The notes under the pieces were generated by a model. The model was not told where the DNA came from. It saw only the letters and a list, made by a program, of their open reading frames with translations, and ran no database searches. From NCBI GenBank assembly GCA_016182845.1, contig JACPFT010000011.1, positions 62,001 to 126,000 on the forward strand: 64,000 nt of DNA, in the 5' to 3' direction. This stretch comes from Gammaproteobacteria bacterium. GTDB lineage: Bacteria; Pseudomonadota; Gammaproteobacteria; Enterobacterales; Permianibacteraceae. Of this stretch, positions 47,006 to 56,448 are shown one piece after another; position 1 is the stretch's first letter; each line of letters begins with the position of its first letter. The position numbers and the translations under genes are program-made.

Positions 47006-50000
47006 TTAGCGCTGACGACGGCGCAGGGCCAGCGGCAGCAGGGCGAGGCCCAGCCAGCCGAAGGAACCGCCACCACCGCTGCTATCGACAGCCGGCGGCA
47101 CCGGCGCAGGGTCAGCAACCTTGGTCGCGTTGACCGTGTGCGTCACCGCCGCGCTCGCGACTTCACCGTCATTGGCCACGACCTCGAACACGAAGGCCGC
47201 AGTTTCATTAGGCAGGGTCACTTTCAACGTGTTGCCTGCCGGCGCCAAAGCGGCGGTCGGACCCGACACTTGACGCCAAGTGTAGCTCAGGGTATCTCCG
47301 TCGAGATCCGCACCAGTCGCCACCAGCTCGACGACTTCACGGCCATTGGCCGTCGTCTTACCGGCAACCGTCACAGTCGGTGCATCATTGACGTTGTTCA
47401 CCGTGACACTCACCGTCGCCGGGCTGGTGACGTTGCCGGCTGCATCCGCCACCGTATAGGTGAAGCTGTCGCTGCCGGCATAATCGGCGTTGGGCGTGTA
47501 ACCGATCTTGCCGTCAGCCACCGTCGCGGTGCCGTGGGCGGGCGCGGTGTCAATGGCGATAGTTGCCGGATCGAGCGCGCCGTCAGCTTGCACATCGGTT
47601 GTACCGAAAGCCGACCTGGTAATGCCACCGCCGCTCAGCGTGGCGTTGACGAAGCGGAGGTCACCGGTATCGTTGACGAGAACGTCAACGGTGCTGTCGG
47701 TATCTTCATCCAGGATCAACGCATCCCCTTGAGCGACCTTGAGCCCGGAAGCCTTCAACTGATAGTCCAGCGTGATGTTACCACCCGGAACACGGCCGGC
47801 TTCATAGAAGTCGTTCGCCAGCGGCGCGGTGCCGCTACCGTTGTAGTAACGGCTTTCCCCGACCGTGCCGCTCGCGTTTTCCACACCGACGGTCAAGTCG
47901 GACGGTAGCGTCGACAGATTGCCATAGCTGAAGAACATGCCTTCGCCGTCCAACTTCGCCCACAACTGGACGGTGTAGCGCTTAGCGGTGTCACCGAACA
48001 GAGGAGCATTGTTCCACTCGATGATCAGCCAGTTACCGAAGGAACCGAAATTGAACGCACCGTAGTAGATGCCGGTGGTGCCATCTCCGGCAGTGCCCGA
48101 GAAGTCAAGGTCGGTCCAGAACGGCGCGGCCACGGCGTTCGGCGCTGTCGAATTCGGCAGCTGTTGATTACGCGCGGTGCTCGCAGCTTCATCACCGAAG
48201 GTCACATAACCATTGGTTGAGAAGTTGATGCTGTTGTAAGTTACACCGTTGAAAGTGATGGACGAGTCCAGCGACAGGGTGAACGCCTCATCGTCACACG
48301 CACCGGAGCAGTCGATCTGGTCGGCGCCGAAATCGACGATGCTCTGGAAGTCCGAAGGACCGACATCCTGGGTGGTAAGTTCGGCCTGTGCCAACCGACC
48401 GACCCAGGTCATGGTACCGAGATCGGAGTTCACCTCGAAGCCGTTCTGCTGACCGTCTTTGACTGACACGGCAGGTTCACCGCTCAGGGTCAGTCCTTCA
48501 GGGATCTTCACTTGCAGGGTCAGCGTATCGCTGCCGGAGAATGCCGTGTTGTTGACTACGGTCTGGGCATCGAAGTCCTTGCCAACTAGGGCACTGCCTG
48601 CCAACGTCTGTCCAAGCAATTGCTGATCGTCGGAAGCCAAGGCGTAGACGGCGATGGCCATGTGAGCCGCGGGCTTGACGCCAGCCTTGTCGGTGAAGGT
48701 CACCTGGCCAAAGTACCAGTTGTCCTGAACGGCATGGCTGGTGTCAACCTTGACAGTGACCTTGGCGGTCCCATCCTTTGCAATGGTGACATCATTGGCA
48801 GACACGCTGCCGGTCACGGCCGGGTCGGTGAAGCTGACGGCCACCTGCCATTCCACGTCGCCGTCGGCAAGCGAGGTCAGCGTGCGCTCGAAGCTGCAAG
48901 TGAAGACGCAACCGTGAGAGGCGATGGAGACCTTATCGAACGCGAGCGCAGCATTGGACGCCATCGCCAGGTCGGCGCGGCCCCCTCCCATATCGAACGG
49001 GTCGGCTGCGGTCTCGTTGTCTTCCTTGTGAACCGCGGTATTGGCGGTCGAAACCAGCGCGGACTTGACCTGAATCGGGGTCCAATTCGGGTGCAGCGTG
49101 CGCATCAACGCGGCCGAACCGGCAATGTGCGGGCTGGCCATGGAGGTGCCGCTCAGGAGAGCGAAGTTGACGCCCTCGCCAGCTTCATCCGGCGATATGG
49201 CGGAGAGAATGTCGGAACCTGGCGCGGTGACATCGGGCTTGAGCACGTCAGAGTCACCGTTGGGACCACGAGAGGAGAAACCAGACATCGCATCGACGGC
49301 GTCCTCATTCACGACAGCGACCTTGTTGGTAACGGTCGTCGAAAGGTCTGGCGTGGCGCCGAGTTCGGTGATCAGGCTCTCGCCGCTGGTCTTGGTGACC
49401 ATGACCGCCGGAATGGTGGCATCATCCATCCCCCCCATCGTGAACAGCGCATCGGCTGTGTTATAGACAATCATCGCCGCCGCGCCGGCTTCGGCAGCCA
49501 TAGCGGCCTTCTGCGCGAATGCACAACTCCCTCGGGAGATCAAGGCAATCTTGTCCTTGAAAGCATCGGCGGCAAACGGAGAACATCCTTTCTCGTTCGT
49601 GGCATCGATGAGCCGGGCAGCCGCCAAAGGCGCGGTGATATTGGATTCGATGCTGATCGGGGAGGTGCCTTCCTGGGCTTCGATGTCGGTCAATGAGCCG
49701 GCGTTGACGAAATTACGGAAAACACGACCGTGCTGGGAGCTGGCGACGGTGATGCCGGATTCGACACAACCCGGGCAGCCAACGGTTCTCGCGCCCGGGC
49801 CGTCGTTACCGGCAGCCGTCACGACGATGACACCGGCCGCTTCGGCGGCCTCGAAAGCATCGCCGTAGGGGCTCAGGGCCGGATCGCCGCCGGCGCCGCC
49901 GCCCCAGGAGTTGTTGATGACGTCGGCGCCGTCCTCCACAGCCCAATCCAGGGCCTGGAGCAGCATGGAGTCACTGCCGGAGCCAGTACCGGCCGGGGTC

Positions 50001-50956
50001 TCGAACAGGGCCTTGTAGACCATCAGGTAGGCACCGGGCGCGACGCCGGAAATTTCGGCTTCGATGCCGCCAGGCGCATTCGCGGTGACTTTGTTGCCGA
50101 CCGCCGTGCCGGCGACATGAGAACCGTGTCCGCCGAAGCCTAGCGGGCTCATGTGCTCGCCTTCCATGGTTTCAAAGGTCGGCGGCGACCAGCGGGCGAC
50201 AATCAACTTATTGTTGCAGAAGCCTGGATCGGTGGTATGGCAATAGTCGTCGGTAGGCAGATTGGCCGGCGCCTCGAGACCGGCTGCGGCGAACATCGGG
50301 TTTTCCGGGCGGATACCGGTGTCGATGACGGCGACGCGCACACCCTTGCCGGCGTTTTCACGGCCAGATAGCGTTTCCCAGACAGCCGGCGCGTTGATGA
50401 GCGGCAGGGACACATCCATCGTCGCTTCGCGCATGATGTCAGGATAGACAGCCTTTACGCCGGGCAGTTTGGCAAGCTTAGCCGCCAAACCATCGGCATC
50501 AGCCTTGACCACGACGCCGTTGAACACGGTGTCGAACTGTCGTTCGACCTGCGCCCCCGGGAATGCCGCTTTCAATGTGGAAGCGAAGCTGGCCTGGGCC
50601 TTGGCAAGGTGAGTCCGGTATTGCTGAGTGGCGGAGGACTTGAAATTAAGTTTGTGGCTACCGGTCTTGGCGGGAGCGGCGAGGCCTTTGAGCTGCCCCT
50701 TGTAGGTGGCGAGCGGCGCGCCGGCCAACTGCACGATATAGCGGTGGCTCTTCACCTGTGCCACTGCCCGCTGACGCTTATCGATCTTGGCAGCATGGGC
50801 GCGCTGGGGTTCGGCCAGTGGAACCGCACTGGCTTGAGAGAGTAGGGCCTTCCGGTCAAAGTGATTACCCTGGAAAGTGCCAGCGGCAACTGCGCTGCCG
50901 GCGGCAAACGCAAGGCAGATAGCCAATGGCGAAAGCTTGAATATTTTGTTAGTCAT
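47006..50956 (-). CDS. Large secreted S8 subtilase with GlyGly-CTERM sorting tail
   Basis: A 1316-residue subtilisin-family protease. The signal peptide is about 1-25, followed by an I9-type propeptide (about 70-180). The catalytic triad is Asp212 (VAVIDTGI), His277 (GHGSHVAG) and Ser605 (GTSMASPH), with oxyanion Asn384 in AAGNDG. A PA domain (about 440-535) is inserted in the catalytic domain. Fibronectin-like and beta-rich regions follow, then cadherin-like repeats (about 1080-1200, DEDTDSTVDVLVND; NDAPTVTV). The tail SSGGGGSFGWLGLALLPLAL + RRRQR is a GlyGly-CTERM signal, normally removed by rhombosortase after type II secretion. Base composition is lower in GC than its neighbours. Confidence 0.92.
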   Translation of the reverse strand: MTNKIFKLSPLAICLAFAAGSAVAAGTFQGNHFDRKALLSQASAVPLAEPQRAHAAKIDKRQRAVAQVKSHRYIVQLAGAPLATYKGQLKGLAAPAKTGSHKLNFKSSATQQYRTHLAKAQASFASTLKAAFPGAQVERQFDTVFNGVVVKADADGLAAKLAKLPGVKAVYPDIMREATMDVSLPLINAPAVWETLSGRENAGKGVRVAVIDTGIRPENPMFAAAGLEAPANLPTDDYCHTTDPGFCNNKLIVARWSPPTFETMEGEHMSPLGFGGHGSHVAGTAVGNKVTANAPGGIEAEISGVAPGAYLMVYKALFETPAGTGSGSDSMLLQALDWAVEDGADVINNSWGGGAGGDPALSPYGDAFEAAEAAGVIVVTAAGNDGPGARTVGCPGCVESGITVASSQHGRVFRNFVNAGSLTDIEAQEGTSPISIESNITAPLAAARLIDATNEKGCSPFAADAFKDKIALISRGSCAFAQKAAMAAEAGAAAMIVYNTADALFTMGGMDDATIPAVMVTKTSGESLITELGATPDLSTTVTNKVAVVNEDAVDAMSGFSSRGPNGDSDVLKPDVTAPGSDILSAISPDEAGEGVNFALLSGTSMASPHIAGSAALMRTLHPNWTPIQVKSALVSTANTAVHKEDNETAADPFDMGGGRADLAMASNAALAFDKVSIASHGCVFTCSFERTLTSLADGDVEWQVAVSFTDPAVTGSVSANDVTIAKDGTAKVTVKVDTSHAVQDNWYFGQVTFTDKAGVKPAAHMAIAVYALASDDQQLLGQTLAGSALVGKDFDAQTVVNNTAFSGSDTLTLQVKIPEGLTLSGEPAVSVKDGQQNGFEVNSDLGTMTWVGRLAQAELTTQDVGPSDFQSIVDFGADQIDCSGACDDEAFTLSLDSSITFNGVTYNSINFSTNGYVTFGDEAASTARNQQLPNSTAPNAVAAPFWTDLDFSGTAGDGTTGIYYGAFNFGSFGNWLIIEWNNAPLFGDTAKRYTVQLWAKLDGEGMFFSYGNLSTLPSDLTVGVENASGTVGESRYYNGSGTAPLANDFYEAGRVPGGNITLDYQLKASGLKVAQGDALILDEDTDSTVDVLVNDTGDLRFVNATLSGGGITRSAFGTTDVQADGALDPATIAIDTAPAHGTATVADGKIGYTPNADYAGSDSFTYTVADAAGNVTSPATVSVTVNNVNDAPTVTVAGKTTANGREVVELVATGADLDGDTLSYTWRQVSGPTAALAPAGNTLKVTLPNETAAFVFEVVANDGEVASAAVTHTVNATKVADPAPVPPAVDSSGGGGSFGWLGLALLPLALRRRQR

Positions 50957-51471
50957 ACGAACAACTCTTTTCCTTCATTTTGAGCCCAACCGATCACCAT
51001 GCAAATGATCAGCCCCCTCACGGGCATCCCCAAATCTAAGGAGACGACACGTCACCCTCCTGCCAGGGCTATACGAAGCCAGGTGGATTGTCGGATGCTA
51101 ATTAAATGGGTGATGAATCACAATTTCTCACTAAGTCTCAATAATGCTTAGCAAGCGCCTGCTTATGCTATTTTTCGATTAAAAACAACACATTCGGATA
51201 CAGTCGGATACATAAGTCCGGAGAGGCCCCTGGCCCCTGGCCCGCGACAGCCAGCAGGGACAAGCACTTCCTCGTCCGAGACGGAGAACGAATTGGTTAC
51301 AAAGCGTGTAAGAGGCAGCGGGGAGACCGGCTCGATCGAAATGAGCGGGTGGCGCGAGTATTCGGACACAATGGTTCTGACGGACTCAGCCTTCCCAGTC
51401 GGGTTGGCCGATAGGCGTAACCCGACACTCCGTCGGGAACCCATCGGCTTACGCTGTGCTAACTCGGTCGC
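50957..51471. other. 515-base spacer between the subtilase gene and rlmM
   Basis: It includes the upstream region of the subtilase (AT-rich 51090-51190) and a small repeat at 51398-51426. Minus-strand ORF 51163-51444 and plus-strand ORF 51293-51493 have no recognisable features and are not supported. No promoter was convincing. Confidence 0.5.
51398..51426. repeat. Small palindromic repeat GTCGGGTT...AACCCGAC
   Basis: GTCGGGTT-GGCCGATAGGCGT-AACCCGAC is an 8-base perfect stem. It is similar in build to REP-type intergenic repeats of other gammaproteobacteria. It lies 45 bases past the rlmM stop and could also act as its terminator hairpin, but no T tract follows. Confidence 0.6.
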
Positions 51472-52536
51472 TCAATCCAGCCGCACCAGGTAGCAAGTCA
51501 CTTCTTCCCGATCGTGATACAGCTGCTTGATGCGCAGGCGGTACTTGGCGCCCGCCTCCACCAGTCCGTCCTCGATCAGCTCGCGGCAGCGTTCCAGCTC
51601 GGCCCAGCGCTTCTTCATGGGCAGCTTGAGGTTGAAGATGGCACGGGTCGCATAGCGGTGGGCGACCCAGCGGGTGATGAGCTCGGCGATGCGCGCCGGT
51701 TGCTCCACCATGTCGCAGACCACCCAGTCCACGCGCTTCGGCGGCTTGTACTTGAAGCCGTCGACGCGCAGATGCTCGACCTGGCCGCCATCCATCAGGC
51801 CCTTGTCCATGGGGCCGTTGTCGATGGCGGTGACGAACATGGAGCGTTTCACCAGCTGCCAGGTCCAGCCGCCGGGCGCGGCGCCCAGATCCACGGCCTT
51901 CATGCCGCCGGCCAGGAGCTCGTCCCAGTCGGCGGCGGGAATGAACTGGTGCCAGGCCTCTTCCAGCTTGAGGGTTGAACGGCTGGGAGCATCTTTGGGA
52001 AAACGAAGTCGGGGTATGCCCATAAACCAGGGCGAAGAATTGTCGCTGCGGGCATAACCCACGTAGCAGGAGGTGGACGTCAGGAAGAACACATGCAGGC
52101 GCGGCAGCGGCGCCTTGGGCTTCAGCAAGTCGGCGCGCTTCAGGCCCGCCACCAGGGGCGAGGTGAATTTCTTGCAGAACACCAGGAGCTCCTTCGCGGC
52201 ATTGGTGTCCGCCGCCTCCACCTGCACCTCGGAAAAGCGGGTATCCAGCGCCCTCGCCGCCTCCAGGATCGGGCCCAGGCGGTCGGTGGGGTCCAGGTCG
52301 GCGAGCAGTTCGCCGCCGGCCAGCCATTGTCGGGCGAAGATCAGGCTATCGAAATCCAGCTGGCGCATGGCCTGGGCGGCGCCATCCTCGTCCTGCGTTT
52401 GGAACACCACATAGGCCGATTGCGGCTGGGTCTTGGCATAGCCGAACAAGCCGATCTCGGCGCAGCGCGCCTGGATCTCCTGGGCGCACTCGCTCTCGAA
52501 TCCCGGGCGGCAATATAAAAGGATGGTGTTCAGCAT
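51472..52536 (-). CDS. rlmM: 23S rRNA 2'-O-ribose methyltransferase RlmM
   Basis: RlmM methylates C2498 of 23S rRNA. It has 354 residues (E. coli 366). An N-terminal THUMP-type domain (about 1-190: LNTILLYCRPGFESECAQEI .. GYARSDNSSPWFMGIPRLRFP) precedes a Rossmann-fold methyltransferase. SAM motif is AVDLGAAPGGWTWQL (about 212-226), followed by DNGPMD and WVVCDMVEQP. Catalytic Lys residues lie in the NLKLPMKKRW segment. The start at 52536 gives the conserved MLNTILLYCRPG. Confidence 0.95.
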   Translation of the reverse strand: MLNTILLYCRPGFESECAQEIQARCAEIGLFGYAKTQPQSAYVVFQTQDEDGAAQAMRQLDFDSLIFARQWLAGGELLADLDPTDRLGPILEAARALDTRFSEVQVEAADTNAAKELLVFCKKFTSPLVAGLKRADLLKPKAPLPRLHVFFLTSTSCYVGYARSDNSSPWFMGIPRLRFPKDAPSRSTLKLEEAWHQFIPAADWDELLAGGMKAVDLGAAPGGWTWQLVKRSMFVTAIDNGPMDKGLMDGGQVEHLRVDGFKYKPPKRVDWVVCDMVEQPARIAELITRWVAHRYATRAIFNLKLPMKKRWAELERCRELIEDGLVEAGAKYRLRIKQLYHDREEVTCYLVRLD

Positions 52537-52683
52537 GAGGGGCTCGCGGCAGCGGGAGGGGCAGGCGCGTCGCGCCTGCGAAAGGCTTGGCATTCTAGCA
52601 CAAGGGTCCGCTCCGCCAGCTTGCTCTAAGCCGCGACAGGGATTAGGGTTTTAGACAGCCCTCACACCGCACCGGAACACGCC

Positions 52684-54411
52684 ATGAGCCACACCGCCGA
52701 TCCCGCCCTCGCCCAGCTAGGCCCCCTGGCCCATAGCGCGGCCTTCGGCGCCACGCCCGAGGCGGAAGTCCTGCGTCAGGCCGGCTACCGGCTTCAGCCC
52801 CTGCGCCGGCCCGGCGAGCTGCCCGGCGACTGCCTTGCCCTTCTGCTGGATACCGATCTCTGCGACGAGCATGCCCCCGAGGTCTGGCGCGGCCAGGCGC
52901 TCGAGCTGTTCATCCTGTCTAGCGGCTGCGGCGAGGCGATTGCCGACCTGGTCCTGCCCACGCCACCGGGCCTGTCCGCCCTGCGCGCCGCCCTCAAACT
53001 GGCCCAGGATCGGCGCCGCCTGAACCTGCTCAACGACGCCCTGAGCCGGAACCTGGCCCAGAGCCATCTGCGTCTCAACCAATTGACCGAAGTGGGCACG
53101 GCCCTGTCCGCCGAGACGGATATCCACCGCCTCTTGGACCGGATCCTGACCGACGGTCGGCGCATCGCCTGCTGCGATGCGGTATCCCTGTTCCTCATCG
53201 ATCAGCGCGAGGACGGCAGCCGCGAGCTGGTGTTCAAGCTGACCCAGAACGCCAGCATCGACTTCCCCTTCAGCGAACACCGCTTCCCCCTGGACGACAC
53301 CTCCTTGGTGGGCCATGTGGCCCAGCAGGGCGAGGAGCTGAACATCTCCGACGTCTACCGCCTGAGCCCCGACCTGCCTTACCGCTTCCATCGCGGCATC
53401 GACGAGGCCATGGGTTACCGCTCGGTGTCCATGCTGCTCCTGCCCCTGTCCACGCCCCAGGGCCAGATCATCGGCGTCCTGGAGTTCATCAACCGCAAGG
53501 ACCGCCCGGACCGCCTGCTGCGCGGCCGGGAAGCGGCGGAACTGCACACCCTGCCCTTCGAGGACAGCGAGATCTCGGCCCTGCGCGCCCTCTGCGGCCA
53601 GGCCGCCACGGCCATCGCCAACAACCTGCTGATGAGCTCCATGGGCGCCCTGTTCGACGGCTTCGTGGCCGCCGCCGTGACCGCCCTGGAAGAGCCCAGC
53701 CATGCCGTGGGCGAGCACGGCTACCGCGTCGGCGAACTGGCGGTGAGCACGGCCGAGGCCTATGGCCGGCAGCGTGGCCAAACCTTCGACGACCGCGCCT
53801 TGCGCGAGCTGCGCTATGCCTGTTTGCTGCACGACTTCGGCCATGCCGGCCTGCGCCGCCCCGGCCAGAACCAGCGCATCGCCGCCTTTCGCAAGCGCTT
53901 GGCCCAGGAACGGGAGCGCCTGAAGCAGCGCCAATTCCAGGCCCTGATGGCGGGGCAGCGTGCCCTGCTCCTGCCCGATGTCCTGGCACGCATCGACAGC
54001 TTCCTGCATGCCGTGGAGAAGGCCGATGTGCCGGCCCTGCGCCCCGAGGCGCTGTTTCCGCGCGGCAAGGACGGGGCCGGTTTGTTCAGCACCGCCGTGG
54101 CCCGAGGGGAGCTGAACGAAACGCAGCAAACCACCCTGGACGGCCATTTGCGCCATACCCTGGCCTTCCTGGCGCGCCTGGACTGGCATCCGGAGCTGGC
54201 GCCCCGCCATGACGAGGCCACGGAAGCCGCGCGCCTGGCCCTGGGTTCGCGTCTGCTGCTGATCGCCGAGCTGTACGAGCTGTTGACCGAAGAAGGCATC
54301 GGCGCCCAGAAACCGGAGCAGGCCCTCGCCCTGCTGCGGGAGGCCTGCGGCGAGGCCGGGCCCTGGCGGGCCGTGCTCGAAGCCTTGGCCAAGGCCCGGG
54401 ACGCCGGCTGA
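52684..54411 (+). CDS. GAF sensor joined to an HD-type domain that lacks the GYP motif
   Basis: A 575-residue cytoplasmic protein. The N-terminal region (about 1-120) is possibly a degenerate receiver (LALLLDTDLCDEHAPEVWRG). A GAF domain lies at about 135-310 (LSAETDIHRLLDRILTDGRRIACCDAVSLFLID .. IIGVLEFINRK). An HD domain follows at about 320-560. The first motif is kept (YACLLHDFGHAGL, about 376-388), but the HHE...DGxGYP block is not recognisable; RLDWHPELAPRHDEA is in its place. A phosphohydrolase or other ligand-binding role is possible, so c-di-GMP hydrolysis is doubtful. A short non-coding spacer separates it from the divergent rlmM. Confidence 0.82.
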   Translation: MSHTADPALAQLGPLAHSAAFGATPEAEVLRQAGYRLQPLRRPGELPGDCLALLLDTDLCDEHAPEVWRGQALELFILSSGCGEAIADLVLPTPPGLSALRAALKLAQDRRRLNLLNDALSRNLAQSHLRLNQLTEVGTALSAETDIHRLLDRILTDGRRIACCDAVSLFLIDQREDGSRELVFKLTQNASIDFPFSEHRFPLDDTSLVGHVAQQGEELNISDVYRLSPDLPYRFHRGIDEAMGYRSVSMLLLPLSTPQGQIIGVLEFINRKDRPDRLLRGREAAELHTLPFEDSEISALRALCGQAATAIANNLLMSSMGALFDGFVAAAVTALEEPSHAVGEHGYRVGELAVSTAEAYGRQRGQTFDDRALRELRYACLLHDFGHAGLRRPGQNQRIAAFRKRLAQERERLKQRQFQALMAGQRALLLPDVLARIDSFLHAVEKADVPALRPEALFPRGKDGAGLFSTAVARGELNETQQTTLDGHLRHTLAFLARLDWHPELAPRHDEATEAARLALGSRLLLIAELYELLTEEGIGAQKPEQALALLREACGEAGPWRAVLEALAKARDAG

Positions 54412-54454
54412 GCGCTGCGGCTATAATCCCGGGTTTTCTCCCAAGGTTTCCCCC

Positions 54455-55066
54455 ATGAGCAAGCCCAGCACCGCCCCCGACGCCGCCACCATCGCCCGCT
54501 GGCGCGCCGACATCCAGTTCAGCGACACGGTCTGCGGCCAACGCTTCGACTTCCTGTCTACCTGGGGCCTGTTCTCTCCGGAGGCTGTGGACGAGGGCTC
54601 GCGCCTGTTGCTGGAGCAGATCGCCGACACGGTAAAGTCGACCGACGACTGCCTGGACGTGGGCTGCGGCGTGGGTGTCTTGGGCATGACCCTGGCGCGC
54701 TGGGCGCCCGAAGGCCGCTCGGTCATGGTGGACAAGGATTTCGTCGCCGTGGACTACACGCGCAAGAACATCGAACGCAACGCGTTGAAGAACTGCGAAG
54801 TCTTCCTGTCCAACGGCTTCGCGCAAGTGGGCGACCGGAAATTCGACCTCATCGTCTCCAACCTGCCTGCCAAGGTCAGCAAGGAACAACACTACCTCTA
54901 CCTGGTCGATGCCTACGAGCACCTGAAGCCCGGCGGCCGCTTCGTGGTGGTCACCATCACCGGCCTGCGCGAATTCATCGCCCGCTCCTTCAAGGAAGTC
55001 TTCGGCAACTACGACAAGCTGAAGCAGGGCAAGGTCTATACCGTCGCGGAGGCGGTCAGGGAATAA
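54455..55066 (+). CDS. Class I SAM-dependent methyltransferase (RsmC/PrmA-like fold)
   Basis: A 203-residue methyltransferase. SAM motif I is LDVGCGVGVLGMTLARWAPEG (about 68-88) and motif II is MVDKDFVAVDYTRKN. The catalytic NPPx position reads SNLPAKVSK (about 136-144), one residue different from the usual N-P-P. HLKPGGRFVVVTITG follows. FDFLSTWGLFSPEAVDEGSRLL before motif I matches RsmC-like (MTS) enzymes, which methylate RNA bases. The precise substrate is not readable. It follows the GAF-HD gene by 43 bases. Confidence 0.88.
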   Translation: MSKPSTAPDAATIARWRADIQFSDTVCGQRFDFLSTWGLFSPEAVDEGSRLLLEQIADTVKSTDDCLDVGCGVGVLGMTLARWAPEGRSVMVDKDFVAVDYTRKNIERNALKNCEVFLSNGFAQVGDRKFDLIVSNLPAKVSKEQHYLYLVDAYEHLKPGGRFVVVTITGLREFIARSFKEVFGNYDKLKQGKVYTVAEAVRE

Positions 55067-55076
55067 GCTACTGGCT

Positions 55077-55140
55077 GTAGGTCCCGCTTCGGCGGGACTG
55101 GGGATACCGCTCCGTGTCCGGCGAAAGCCGGACCTACGGT
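55077..55140. repeat. Inverted pair of GTAG-type REP units
   Basis: TGTAGGTCCCGCTTCGGCGG plus GAC at the left and TCCGGCGAAAGCCGGACCTA plus C at the right face each other. Each has the GTAG head plus hairpin of RAYT-linked REPs, and together they form a REPIN-like pair. They occupy the convergent gap between the methyltransferase and SpmAB genes. Confidence 0.75.
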
Positions 55141-55141
55141 T

Positions 55142-56371
55142 TCACCCATAAAACCAGTAGGCGATGGCGATCGCCGCCAGGACGCCCGCCAAGTCCGCCA
55201 ACAGCCCGCAGCCGATGGCATGGCGGACCTTCTTGATGCCGACGCTGCCGAAATACACCGCGACCACGTAGAAGGTGGTCTCGGTCGAGCCCTGGATGAT
55301 GGCCGCCGTGCGCGCCGCGAAGCTGTCGGCGCCGTGGGTCTTCATGGTTTCGATGAGCATGGCCCGCGCGCCCGAGCCGGAGAAGGGCTTGATCAAGGCC
55401 GTGGGCAGCGCCTCGACGAAGCGGGTGTCGCCCCCTAAAGCACTCACCAGGGCACGGATACCGTCCATCAGGAACTCCAGCACACCGCTGGCGCGCAAGA
55501 CCCCCACCGCCACCAGCATGGCCACGAGATAGGGGATGAGCGTGACGGCCACCCCGAAGCCCTCCTTCGCCCCCTCGATGAAACGCTCGTAGACATCCAC
55601 TTTGCGCCAGGCGGCGATGCCCAGGAAGGCGATGATGGTGCCGAACAACAGGAAATTTCCGAGCACGGACGAGGCCGCCGACATGGCGTCGGGCGGCAGG
55701 GCGAATAAATAGCTCATCACGCCGCTGATCAGCAGCGCCGCCCCGGCGAAATACGCCAGGACCACCGGGTCGAAGATGCGCAGGCGCTGCACAAAGGCCA
55801 CGCAGATCAGTCCCACCAGGGTCGAACAAGATGTTGCCAGCAAGATCGGCAGGAACACGTCGGTGGGTTCCACGGCGCCGGCCTGGGCGCGGAACAGGAA
55901 GACATTGATGGGAAACAGGGTCAGGGACGAGGTGTTCAGGACCAGGAACAGGATCTGGGCATTGCTGGCCGTGTCCGCCGACTTATTCAGGCTCTGCAGC
56001 TCCGCCATGGCCTTGAGGCCGATGGGCGTGGCGGCATTATCCAGGCCCAGCATATTGGCCGCGAAATTCATGGTGATATTGCCGAGGGCCGGGTGCCCGG
56101 CCGGAACCTCCGGCATCAGGCGCTTGAAGAGCGGCGCCAGGAGCCGCGCCAGGGCGCGCACTACCCCGCCCGCCTCGGCGACTTTCAGCAGGCCCAGCCA
56201 CAGCGTCAGGGTGCCCGCCAGGCCGATGGAGACCTCCACCGACAGCTTGGCCATGTCGAAGCTGGACTGCACCAGGCGCGAAAACACCGTGCCATCGCCC
56301 TGCCCCAGCCAGGTCCACAAGGCCGCCAGAAAGGACAGGAAGAAGAAGGAAAGCCAGAGACGGTTGAGCAT
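55142..56371 (-). CDS. SpmA-SpmB fusion membrane protein (nucleoside recognition domain)
   Basis: A 409-residue membrane protein with two GATE/nucleoside-recognition domains, corresponding to SpmA (about 1-190) and SpmB (about 215-409) of Bacillus. Non-sporulating proteobacteria commonly have this fused form. Motifs are NFAANMLGLDNAATPIGLKAM (about 104-124) in the first half and SGSGARAMLIE .. IIQGSTETTFYVVAVYFGSVGI in the second. The transported substrate is unknown. It is divergent from the GDPD gene. Confidence 0.92.
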   Translation of the reverse strand: MLNRLWLSFFFLSFLAALWTWLGQGDGTVFSRLVQSSFDMAKLSVEVSIGLAGTLTLWLGLLKVAEAGGVVRALARLLAPLFKRLMPEVPAGHPALGNITMNFAANMLGLDNAATPIGLKAMAELQSLNKSADTASNAQILFLVLNTSSLTLFPINVFLFRAQAGAVEPTDVFLPILLATSCSTLVGLICVAFVQRLRIFDPVVLAYFAGAALLISGVMSYLFALPPDAMSAASSVLGNFLLFGTIIAFLGIAAWRKVDVYERFIEGAKEGFGVAVTLIPYLVAMLVAVGVLRASGVLEFLMDGIRALVSALGGDTRFVEALPTALIKPFSGSGARAMLIETMKTHGADSFAARTAAIIQGSTETTFYVVAVYFGSVGIKKVRHAIGCGLLADLAGVLAAIAIAYWFYG

Positions 56372-56448
56372 GGAAACTCCGTAGCGGGCGCAAATTCACG
56401 GCCCGAGACTCGGCGGCAGGCTACCATGAGTGGAGCATCGAGGACACC

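Noticed and set aside
51163-51493. Two small ORFs in the spacer before rlmM
   Set aside because: They overlap on opposite strands, have no ribosome-binding sites or motifs, and one spans a repeat.
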